Source: Streptomyces sp. NBC_00582 (GTDB lineage Bacteria > Actinomycetota > Actinomycetes > Streptomycetales > Streptomycetaceae). From it: a stretch of DNA of 64,000 nt. The notes below the pieces were generated by a model. That model saw only the letters and a list, made by a program, of their open reading frames with translations. It searched no databases and was not told the DNA's origin. Positions 52,720 to 60,421 of the stretch are shown here, piece by piece. Made by a program: the position numbers and the translations under genes. Location of the stretch: the NCBI RefSeq assembly GCF_036345155.1, contig NZ_CP107772.1, positions 1,612,001 through 1,676,000 on the forward strand, written 5' to 3'. Within the stretch, counting starts at the first letter, position 1. Each line of letters starts with the position of its first letter.

Positions 52720-53498
52720 TGTGCCGTCACCTCGCCTGCCTGGGGCCCGCGGAGCCGCTCGGCCGGGTCCTCGTGGAGCCGCCGCACGGCCTGTACCGGC
52801 AGTCCTGGGCACCGCGGCGGCAGCGCTACGGGACGGTCAACGCCGACGGTTTCGGGGTGGGCTGGTACGCCGAGGGCGATCCGGTGCCCGCCCGCTACCG
52901 CCGTGCCGGGCCGATCTGGGCCGACCTGTCGTTCGCCGACCTGGCCCGGGTGGTGCGCTCCGGCGCGCTGCTGGCCGCCGTACGGGACGCGACCCTGTCC
53001 GGGGCCGACGCGGAGGCCGCCGCGGCGCCGTTCGCCGACGGGCCCTGGCTGTTCAGCCACAACGGGGCGGTGACGGGCTGGCCCGACTCCCTCGCGGTCC
53101 TCGTCCCCACCCTGCCCGCGGCCGGCCTGCTGTCGATGGAGGCCCGCACCGACTCCGCGTTCGTGTGGGCGCTCGTCCTGGCCCGGTTGCGGGCCGGGGA
53201 CCCCGAGGGGCAGGCCCTGGCCGACAGCGTCCAGGAGGTCGCCGCGGCGGCCCCCGAATCCCGCCTCAATCTGCTGCTCACCAACGGCGCGACCATCACG
53301 GCCACCGCCTGGGGCGACTCCCTCTGGTACCTCACCGAGCCCGGCCGGCGCACGGTCGTGGCCTCCGAACCGTACGACGACGACCCGCACTGGCGGGAGG
53401 TCCCCGACCGCACCCTCCTCACCGCGAACCGCACCGAGGTCCTGCTCACGCCCCTCAAGGACCCGGTATCCGCACCACCCAAGGAGCCTCGCACGTGA
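52719..53498 (+). CDS. egtC: Gamma-glutamyl hercynylcysteine sulfoxide hydrolase EgtC
   Basis: Removes the glutamate, class II glutamine-amidotransferase fold. 259 residues beginning MCRHLACLG, so Cys2 becomes the N-terminal nucleophile; NADGFGVGWYAEGDPVPARY and WLFSHNGAV follow as expected. Overlaps egtB by one base and egtD by four (GTGA). Confidence 0.95.
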   Translation: MCRHLACLGPAEPLGRVLVEPPHGLYRQSWAPRRQRYGTVNADGFGVGWYAEGDPVPARYRRAGPIWADLSFADLARVVRSGALLAAVRDATLSGADAEAAAAPFADGPWLFSHNGAVTGWPDSLAVLVPTLPAAGLLSMEARTDSAFVWALVLARLRAGDPEGQALADSVQEVAAAAPESRLNLLLTNGATITATAWGDSLWYLTEPGRRTVVASEPYDDDPHWREVPDRTLLTANRTEVLLTPLKDPVSAPPKEPRT

Positions 53499-54457
53499 GT
53501 CCGTTCCAGATCTCCCGCACCCTCCCCGAGGACGCCGCGGACGCGGCCCTGCGGGCCGACGTCCTGCAGGGCCTGACGGCCACCCCCAAGACGCTCCCGC
53601 CGAAGTGGTTCTACGACGCCCGCGGCAGCGAGCTGTTCGAGCACATCACCGAACTCCCGGAGTACTACCCGACGCGCGCCGAGCGCGAGATCCTCGTGGA
53701 CCGTGCCGACGACATCGCCGGCGCCATCCGTGCCCGCACGCTCGTCGAACTCGGCTCGGGGTCCTCGGAGAAGACCCGCCTCCTCCTCGACGCGCTGACC
53801 GGCCTGCACACCTATGTGCCCGTGGACGTCAGCGAGAGCGCGCTCACGGGGGCCGGACGGGCCCTGATCGCCGAGCGGCCCGGGCTGGACGTGCACGGCC
53901 TCATCGCCGACTTCACCAAGGAGGTCGAGCTGCCCGACACGCCGGGACCGCGTCTGCTGGCGTTCCTGGGCGGCACCATCGGCAACCTCCTGCCGGCCGA
54001 GCGCGCGGTGTTCCTGCGCTCGCTGCGCGCCCTGCTGTCCCCGGGCGACGCACTGCTGCTCGGCACGGACCTCGTCAAGGACGAGCAGGTGCTGGTCCGG
54101 GCGTACGACGACGCGGCCGGGGTGACGGCCGCCTTCAACAAGAACGTCCTGGCCGTCGTCAACCGCGAGCTGGGCGCGGACTTCGACCCCGGGGCCTTCG
54201 ACCACGTCGCCCTGTGGGACGCGCGCAACGAGTGGATCGAGATGCGGCTGCGCTCGCGCACCGAGCAGACCGTGAAGATCCCCGCGCTGGACCTGGCCGT
54301 GGACTTCGCCCCCGGCGAGGAACTGCGCACCGAGGTGTCGGCGAAGTTCCGCGAGGACGGGGTACGGGCCGAACTGGCCGACGCGGGGCTCGACCTGACC
54401 CACTGGTGGACGGACGGCGCGGGACGGTTCGCGCTGTCACTGAGCACCGTCCGCTGA
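53495..54457 (+). CDS. egtD: L-histidine N-alpha-methyltransferase EgtD
   Basis: Trimethylates histidine to hercynine. 320 residues. N-terminus TPKTLPPKWFYDARGSELFE near 35, SAM loop LVELGSGSSEKTR, GGTIGNLLPAERA, and C-terminal NEWIEMRLRSRTEQTVKIP. Last gene of the operon; egtE (C-S lyase) is not next to it, as in other Streptomyces. 10 bases from the convergent beta-helix gene. Confidence 0.96.
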   Translation: MSPFQISRTLPEDAADAALRADVLQGLTATPKTLPPKWFYDARGSELFEHITELPEYYPTRAEREILVDRADDIAGAIRARTLVELGSGSSEKTRLLLDALTGLHTYVPVDVSESALTGAGRALIAERPGLDVHGLIADFTKEVELPDTPGPRLLAFLGGTIGNLLPAERAVFLRSLRALLSPGDALLLGTDLVKDEQVLVRAYDDAAGVTAAFNKNVLAVVNRELGADFDPGAFDHVALWDARNEWIEMRLRSRTEQTVKIPALDLAVDFAPGEELRTEVSAKFREDGVRAELADAGLDLTHWWTDGAGRFALSLSTVR

Positions 54458-54467
54458 CCCCACGGCC

Positions 54468-55910
54468 TCACGCCGCGGGCGGGGCCGTTTGTGCCGGGAC
54501 GGGCGCCGGGCTCGCGGTGCCGGACGGATCGGCGGGCGCCGTGCCCGGGCCCGCCGGTGACGCCGGTGCCGCCGGTGCCGCCGAGGGGGCGTCGCCCGGC
54601 ACCGCCGGGGTGCGGTCCGTGAGCGGGTCGGGGGCGCCGGCCCCGTCCAGGCAGTCGACGAAGCTGACGAAGGCGGCCTGCGCGGTGCCGTCGGTGACGG
54701 CGAACTCCTCCTGGGGATGGCTGCGCAGCAGACACATGTCGTACCGGGCGAGGGTGGGCAGGGCCTCGCGCGCGCCGTCCGTCCGGTACTCGTGGCGGCC
54801 CATCAACTGGCAGGAGTCGTACCGGACCAGCGGCCCGCGCGGCCCCACGACATAGCGGTGCGGCCGCGCTTCGGGCGCGAAGTCCTTGAAGGCCAGGCCG
54901 GTGTCGTCGCAGTCGCTGAAGTGGACCGTGCCGCTCTTCCACGCGCAGTCGATGACCCGTGCGTCCGGGTTGCGCACCTCGAAGCGGATGTCCTGGGCGT
55001 GGAACCGCTGCACGGAGTCGTGGTGCCGGGCGACGGGGAAGCGGAAGAACGTGCTGGTGGTGCCGTACTCCTGGCTCTGCGGGCGGGTGCCCGTGATGAT
55101 GTACGAGCCGCCCCGGCAGGTGATCGAGCCCCCGTAGGGGAACTCCAGGAAGTTGCCCCAGTCGTACTCGACCTTCATGTCGGTGAACCAGTAGTTGAGG
55201 AACTGGTCCTGGTCGTTGGGGTCCTGTCCGCGGCCGGTGACGCCCGAGTAGAGGAACGCCTTGCGGTAGGCGCCGCCGACCCGGCACGCCTCCCAGCGCA
55301 TCTCCGAGTTGGTGTCCGTGCCGTCCAGGGAGATGCCGTACTCCCACTCCCCCATCCATTCGCACTCGGAGAACCGGTAGTCCTGGGCCTGCCCGGTGGA
55401 GTACGAACCGAAGAAGGAGGCGCCCGGGGTGGCCGAGCGGAACTGGATGCGTTCGAAGGCCAGGTTGGACCAGATGTTCTCGTTGCGGCACAGGTAGGAG
55501 CCGGGTCCGACGGGCGGGCGGAAGACGAGCGTGGTCATGCGTTTGCCCGCGCCGGAGAAACGCAGCCCGTTGACCGGGTGCTGGGGTGCGGCCCCGTTCA
55601 GCAGCGCGTTCGGGCGGGTGATGAGGAACTCGCCGGGCGGGATCTCGATCACGGTGCGGCCGATGCCCCGGGAGACCCGGGCGGCGGCGAGGGTGTAGGC
55701 GTACTCGAACGCGGCGGTGTCGTCGGCGCGTCCGTCGCCCACCGCGCCGAGGTCGCGGACGTTGATCACCCGTGAGAGCAGTCCGGCGGAGGCCGGGGCC
55801 CGGCCGCTTCCCGGTCCCGAGGCCGCGGACGCGCTGTGGGCGGTGAGGACCGTCGCACCGAGCAGGGTCACCCCGCCACGCAGAAGCTGCCGACGGCTGA
55901 CAGGGGACAT
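54468..55910 (-). CDS. Secreted right-handed beta-helix protein
   Basis: 480 residues. Tat signal SRRQLLRGGVTLLGATVLTA, then a pectate-lyase-3-like beta-helix (VRDLGAVGDGRADDTAAFEYA, IEIPPGEFLITRP, CRNENIWSNLAFERIQFRSA). No polysaccharide-lyase active site could be named. The last 60 residues are low-complexity Ala/Pro/Gly (APAAPASPAGPGTAPAD). Start ATG 55910 after GGGGAGG. Divergent from the CDP-alcohol transferase across an AT-rich leader and at the left end of the polymer locus; possibly modifies or binds the polymer (inference). Confidence 0.85.
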   Translation of the reverse strand: MSPVSRRQLLRGGVTLLGATVLTAHSASAASGPGSGRAPASAGLLSRVINVRDLGAVGDGRADDTAAFEYAYTLAAARVSRGIGRTVIEIPPGEFLITRPNALLNGAAPQHPVNGLRFSGAGKRMTTLVFRPPVGPGSYLCRNENIWSNLAFERIQFRSATPGASFFGSYSTGQAQDYRFSECEWMGEWEYGISLDGTDTNSEMRWEACRVGGAYRKAFLYSGVTGRGQDPNDQDQFLNYWFTDMKVEYDWGNFLEFPYGGSITCRGGSYIITGTRPQSQEYGTTSTFFRFPVARHHDSVQRFHAQDIRFEVRNPDARVIDCAWKSGTVHFSDCDDTGLAFKDFAPEARPHRYVVGPRGPLVRYDSCQLMGRHEYRTDGAREALPTLARYDMCLLRSHPQEEFAVTDGTAQAAFVSFVDCLDGAGAPDPLTDRTPAVPGDAPSAAPAAPASPAGPGTAPADPSGTASPAPVPAQTAPPAA

Positions 55911-56008
55911 CCCGCCTCCCCGTTCTGCCATAATTGCCTTCTTTCCAGCGATTTCGTCAATTAAAGTGAATAAGACAGTAAAGAGAATAAAGTGAATTAA
56001 GGAGGGAA

Positions 56009-56710
56009 ATGGCCGAGTTCGTCGAGGTTCTCAGGCATCTGTCGGCGGCACAGAAGCCCGCGAAGGGGGTCTCGCTCTACACGCGGTTCGTCAATCGTCC
56101 GGCCGGACGGGTCCTGGCCGCGCTGGCCTATCAGGTGGGGGCGACGCCCAATCAACTGACCGTCCTCGGCGCCCTGTTCACCTTTCCGGCCCTGGCCGCG
56201 GTGGCCCTGCTGCCGCCCACGCCGACGATGGGGGTCTGCGTGGGCGCGGCCCTGGCCGTGGGGTTCTTCCTGGACTCGGCGGACGGTCAGCTGGCGCGGG
56301 GCCAGCGGTCCGGCAGCCCGTCGGGCGAGTGGCTCGACCACGTCCTGGACTGCGTCAAGATCCTCGCCCTGCATCTCGTGGTGCTGGTGTCGTTCTACCG
56401 GTTCTTCACGCTGCCCGGCCCGCTGTGGCTGCTGGCTCCGATGGTCTTCCAGCTCGCGGCCGTGGTGATCTTCTTCGCCGGGATCCTGACGGAGAAGCTC
56501 AAGCGGCGGACACCGGGCGAGGTTCCGCCCGGTTCGCCCCCGGCGCTGCGATCCGTCCTGCTGCTGCCGGTCGACTACGGCCTGACCTGCCTCGGCTTCC
56601 TATTCCTGGGCAGTCAGGACGTCTTCCTTGCGGTGTACGCCACGCTGCTGCTGGCACACGTCCTTTTCATGGCCGCCTTCCTGGTCAAGTGGTTCCGCGA
56701 GCTGCGCTGA
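56009..56710 (+). CDS. CDP-alcohol phosphatidyltransferase family protein
   Basis: 233 residues, about six membrane spans. The full catalytic motif D-x2-D-G-x2-A-R-x8-G-x3-D-x3-D is at residues 89-111 (DSADGQLARGQRSGSPSGEW then LDHVLD). It moves a phospho-alcohol from CDP-alcohol to a membrane acceptor. The adjacent TagD-like cytidylyltransferase could make its CDP-substrate. ATG 56009 after GGAGGG. Its last 111 bases overlap that convergent gene. Confidence 0.92.
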   Translation: MAEFVEVLRHLSAAQKPAKGVSLYTRFVNRPAGRVLAALAYQVGATPNQLTVLGALFTFPALAAVALLPPTPTMGVCVGAALAVGFFLDSADGQLARGQRSGSPSGEWLDHVLDCVKILALHLVVLVSFYRFFTLPGPLWLLAPMVFQLAAVVIFFAGILTEKLKRRTPGEVPPGSPPALRSVLLLPVDYGLTCLGFLFLGSQDVFLAVYATLLLAHVLFMAAFLVKWFRELR

Positions 56711-57148
56711 GGGGATCGCGGGCGGCTCGTGCGCGGCCAGCATCCTGAGCGCGCTGCGCAGCAGGGTGCTGGAGGTGTGCATGGTGTAGGGGAAGTAGGC
56801 GACCTCCACTCCGACCTCCCCGAACCGCCGCTCGTACTCCAGCCACTTGGGGGTGCCGCGCCAGTCGTCGCCCTTGAAGATGACGTGGAAGCCGACCCGC
56901 CTCCAGGTGATCAGCTTGTCGACCTCCGTCTCCACGATGGCGTCGTCGACGTACTTCACGCTGCGGACGATGTCGAGCCGCTCGGCGAGCGGTACGACCG
57001 GGACCTTCCCCTTCAGCCGCGCCGTCAGCTCGTCGGAGCTCACGCCCGCGACCAGCCGGTCGCAGTGCCGACGGGCCTCACGGAGGATGTTGAGGTGGCC
57101 GATGTGGAACAGGTCGTAGACGCCGGGGGCGAATCCGATGCGGGTCAT
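56600..57148 (-). CDS. TagD-like cytidylyltransferase
   Basis: 182 residues. Makes a CDP-activated alcohol or polyol, probably from glycerol-3-phosphate or a related compound. GVYDLFHIGHLNILREA with the HIGH-type motif near 15, LVAGVSSDELTARLKG, ERLDIVRSVKYVDDAI, and the basic FKGDDWRGTPKWLEYE block. The core ends near residue 145; the extra C-terminal 37 residues are encoded antisense to the phosphotransferase gene. Its start overlaps the stop of the beta-propeller gene (ATGA). Confidence 0.9.
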   Translation of the reverse strand: MTRIGFAPGVYDLFHIGHLNILREARRHCDRLVAGVSSDELTARLKGKVPVVPLAERLDIVRSVKYVDDAIVETEVDKLITWRRVGFHVIFKGDDWRGTPKWLEYERRFGEVGVEVAYFPYTMHTSSTLLRSALRMLAAHEPPAIPSAQLAEPLDQEGGHEKDVCQQQRGVHRKEDVLTAQE

Positions 57149-58794
57149 CGCTTCCCACCCGTCCGTCGGTGCGCCGGCGGGACCGACTGGGACGGCTGTC
57201 CCGGCTGCCCCTGCTGGGCCGTCTGGGCGCCCTGGGCCGGGGCTCCCTGGGCCGGTGCGTTCGCGGTCTGCGCGGGCCTCTTCGGCACGTTCACGGTCAG
57301 GGCGCGCGACCGGGCCGAGGCGTTGGAGCCGTCCGTGACCTCGATGGCGTACTGGTGGCGGGAACCGGCCGGCACCGTGTCGGTCCAGGTCATCTTCGGG
57401 CGGTCCCAGAACGCGGAGGACTTGGCCTTGTGCACGACCAGCTTGCCGTCGCGGTAGATCCGGTACGTCAGCAGGGCGTCGTCACGGTCCCAGGCGGCCC
57501 GCCAGGCGAGGGTGACCTTGCCGGGCTCGGCCGCCGACAGGGACAGGGTGGGCGGTTCCTCCGGCGCGCCGGTGTCCTTGTCGCCGAAGCGTGTGAGGCC
57601 CTGCTGGGGCGACTCGTTGACCTCGGTGAACTCACCGCCCGCCCACAGGAAGCCCTTCGAGGCCACCAGGGCGCGGGGCCCGACCTGCTCGCCGAGGCCG
57701 CCGTCGGTGTCGGGGAACCAGTGCAGGATCCTGCGGTCCTCGACCCGCTGGGCCAGGAAGTGCTGGCGGTCGCCCCGGTCGGGGAAGCCGCCGGGCGTCT
57801 CGTTGCAGTCGTGGGCGTGCGAGGCGCTGTAGAGCACGCCGTTGTAGGGCAGGACGGACTGGGTGGCGCCGCGGCAGGTGTCGTTCCACACCATGAGGCC
57901 GGTGGCGGTCCGGCCCGCGATGCGGCCGTCGTAGATGCCCGGCCCGTGGCCCTCGGCGCCCACGAAGAAGCGGGAGTTGTCCTGGGCGATCGTCTTCACC
58001 GAGGACTGGCTCGGGAACCAGCCCGGGTAGGCGAGCACCGTGGCGCCGGTGACGGGGTTCAGGGTGACCAGGGAGCGGGCCGACTGGCCGTTGACCCTCT
58101 CGAAGTCACCGCCGACGAAGAGGCGCCCCTGAGGGAGCGCGGCCGACAACGCGCGGACCGGCTGGTCGAGTTCGGCCGCGAAGGGCAGCAGCGCGCCCTT
58201 GGGGGTGAGGGCGGCGATACGGCTGCGGGCCTGGCCGGAGACCCGGCCGAAGTCGCCACCGAGGTAGATCGCCTGGTTCGTGGGCTCGACGGCCCGGACG
58301 GTCGACGACACGGCCGGCCGGAAGTCCTTGCGCAGGGAGCAGTCGGAGGTGTTGAGCGCGACCACGTTGGCCGCCTTCTCCGAGCCGACGGTGTCGAAGG
58401 AGCCGCCGATGTACAGCACCCGGCCGTCCGGCGAGGCCTTCATGGCCCGCACGGTGTGGTTGTGCCCGGTGAAGGGCGGGGCGCAGGGCAGGAGTTTGCC
58501 GGTCGCCGCGTCGAAGGCGGCGAAGTTGCGGCGGGCCACCAGTTTCCGGCCCGGCGCCGCACCCGGCGGGCGGACCGCCTCGAACGATCCTCCGACGTAG
58601 ACGACGCCGTTCGCGGCGGCCATCGACCAGACGATGCCTTCGGTCTGCCAGGTCGGCAGCGCATCGGCGGAGAACGTCTTCGGGCCGCCGTCGGCGGCCG
58701 CGGCGAGGGACGCGTCGAGCAGGGCTGCGGAGCACACGAGGGCGGTGACGGCGACCCTGGTGACCGGCTTCGAACGGAGCTTTCTCAGGTGCAA
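57145..58794 (-). CDS. Secreted beta-propeller (delta-60 repeat) protein with Fn3-like domain
   Basis: About 549 residues. N-terminal signal peptide TRVAVTALVCSAALLDASLA, then propeller repeats (VVYVGGSFEAVRPPGAAPGR, VLYIGGSFDTVGSEKAANV, AIYLGGDFGRVSGQARSRI, LFVGGDFERVNGQSARSLV), a Fn3-like domain (PTLSLSAAEPGKVTLAWRAA, 410-500) and a Gln/Pro tail (QTAQQGQPGQPSQS). The start is TTG at 58794, with no better choice visible. Coupled to the downstream cytidylyltransferase by ATGA. Likely extracellular; role unknown. Confidence 0.85.
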   Translation of the reverse strand: MHLRKLRSKPVTRVAVTALVCSAALLDASLAAAADGGPKTFSADALPTWQTEGIVWSMAAANGVVYVGGSFEAVRPPGAAPGRKLVARRNFAAFDAATGKLLPCAPPFTGHNHTVRAMKASPDGRVLYIGGSFDTVGSEKAANVVALNTSDCSLRKDFRPAVSSTVRAVEPTNQAIYLGGDFGRVSGQARSRIAALTPKGALLPFAAELDQPVRALSAALPQGRLFVGGDFERVNGQSARSLVTLNPVTGATVLAYPGWFPSQSSVKTIAQDNSRFFVGAEGHGPGIYDGRIAGRTATGLMVWNDTCRGATQSVLPYNGVLYSASHAHDCNETPGGFPDRGDRQHFLAQRVEDRRILHWFPDTDGGLGEQVGPRALVASKGFLWAGGEFTEVNESPQQGLTRFGDKDTGAPEEPPTLSLSAAEPGKVTLAWRAAWDRDDALLTYRIYRDGKLVVHKAKSSAFWDRPKMTWTDTVPAGSRHQYAIEVTDGSNASARSRALTVNVPKRPAQTANAPAQGAPAQGAQTAQQGQPGQPSQSVPPAHRRTGGKR

Positions 58795-58879
58795 GGGAAC
58801 CCCGGGTGGCAGTGGTTGGGAGTGGTACGAGTCGGGGACGCCCGCCGGGAGGGCCGGAACGCTGCGGCCGAGTCCGGTC

Positions 58880-60421
58880 TCATGCGGCGCGGCGGCGCAG
58901 CACTCCGACCAGCTCGCTCACTCTCAGCGACGTCCGATATCGCCACAAACTAATAGCAAATACACACATACCCAAGGCCATCCCCCCGGCGAGTCCTGAT
59001 GGAGTGTCATCTCCACTCGTTCGGGCGGCTCCCAGCACCAGGGAGACGGTCAGGGCGGCACCGAGGGCGGTGACATAGCCGCGGTCGACGGTGGTGAAGC
59101 CGAGGCGAAACCGGATCAGCAGAGCCGCCGCGAGGTTCTCCACGACGATGGCCGCGCCCCAGGACACGGCGGCGCCGAGCACGCCCCAGGCCGGGACGGC
59201 GAGCACGCCGACGGTGAGCTGCACCGTGAACGCGACGGCGGTGACGGCCAGATGCCAGGAACTGCGGCCGGCCATCAGCAGCACGGTCTGGGCGTTGCCG
59301 ACGGCGACGTTGACCATGGAGGCGGCGCACAGCACGAGCAGGGCGGGCGCGCCACGGACGAACTCCGGTCCGAAGGCGGACAGGAAGGTCTCGGGGAAGG
59401 CCGCGATCAGCACGAACAGCGGCCAGGAGAAGAGCACGATCCAGCACGTCGACACACGGTGCAGGGCGTGTGCCTCGGCGTCCTCGCCCAGGGCGAGCAG
59501 CCGGCTGATCTCCGGGGCGACGGCGAGCCGTACGGCGAGCTGGAGAAGCGTGCCCGCGGTGACGACCCGGCCGATCGCGGTGTAGACGCCCGCCTCCCCG
59601 GCGGTGGCCATGGCCGACAGCAGGATCACGCCGACCCACACGGCGCTGATGTCGAAGACGGAGGAGACCGCGCGGGGCGCGGCGAAGCTCCAAAACGTCC
59701 GCCAGGACACCGGCTCGCCGTCTGCCGCGCCGGTCGGGCCCCGGCCGGCCCGGCAGCGGCGCAGCGCGAACCAGGCGGCCACGGAACCGGCCAGCGCCGG
59801 GAGCAGCCAGGCCGAGGCCAGCGCGGTCAGGCTGGGCAGGAGGAAGGCGACCGGGAGGGCGATCAGCAGGCGCAGCGCCGGCTTGCCGATCTGCTCCACG
59901 CCGACGAACGGCACGACCGTGCCGTATCCCCGGGTGGCGCCGAGCAGGACCATGCCCACGGTGGCGATCGGCAGGAAGACACCGAAGAGCCGGACCAGGG
60001 GGACGGCGTCCGCCGGGGGCAGTTGGGGCAGCAGCAGGCGGGCCACGGTGGGCGACAGCAGCAGGGGCGCGGCGGCCAGGGTGGAGACGACGGCCGCGGG
60101 CAGGACGGCCATGCGCAGCAGAGCGGGCACCGAGCGGCCGTCGTGGAGGGCGAGGTCCCGGGGGACGAAACGGATCAGCCCGGCGTCGGCGCCGAGCTTG
60201 CAGGTGTTGCTGAGGATGGTGAAGACGGCGACGCCGGTGAAGATCACGCCCGAGCCGTCGGCGCCCACGGCGCGGGTGACCAGGCCGACCAGCAGGAAGG
60301 AGAAGACGGCGTTCCCGGCGGAACCCGCCATCCCCCACCAGCCTCCCCGGGCGACCGCCGCCACCGCGCGCGGGGCGTCGGCCCCGGCGCGGAGGGGAGC
60401 GGTCGTGTCGGCAGCGGTCAC
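58880..60421 (-). CDS. Wzx/MATE-type polysaccharide flippase
   Basis: About 513 residues, 12-14 membrane spans. N-terminal GGWWGMAGSAGNAVFSFLLV and VTRAVGADGSGVIFTG are typical of PST-family flippases, as are GADAGLIRFVPRDLAL and GYGTVVPFVGVEQIGKPALRL. It would move lipid-linked glycan units across the membrane. GTG at 60421 overlaps the Wzz-like stop (GTGA). Confidence 0.92.
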   Translation of the reverse strand: MTAADTTAPLRAGADAPRAVAAVARGGWWGMAGSAGNAVFSFLLVGLVTRAVGADGSGVIFTGVAVFTILSNTCKLGADAGLIRFVPRDLALHDGRSVPALLRMAVLPAAVVSTLAAAPLLLSPTVARLLLPQLPPADAVPLVRLFGVFLPIATVGMVLLGATRGYGTVVPFVGVEQIGKPALRLLIALPVAFLLPSLTALASAWLLPALAGSVAAWFALRRCRAGRGPTGAADGEPVSWRTFWSFAAPRAVSSVFDISAVWVGVILLSAMATAGEAGVYTAIGRVVTAGTLLQLAVRLAVAPEISRLLALGEDAEAHALHRVSTCWIVLFSWPLFVLIAAFPETFLSAFGPEFVRGAPALLVLCAASMVNVAVGNAQTVLLMAGRSSWHLAVTAVAFTVQLTVGVLAVPAWGVLGAAVSWGAAIVVENLAAALLIRFRLGFTTVDRGYVTALGAALTVSLVLGAARTSGDDTPSGLAGGMALGMCVFAISLWRYRTSLRVSELVGVLRRRAA

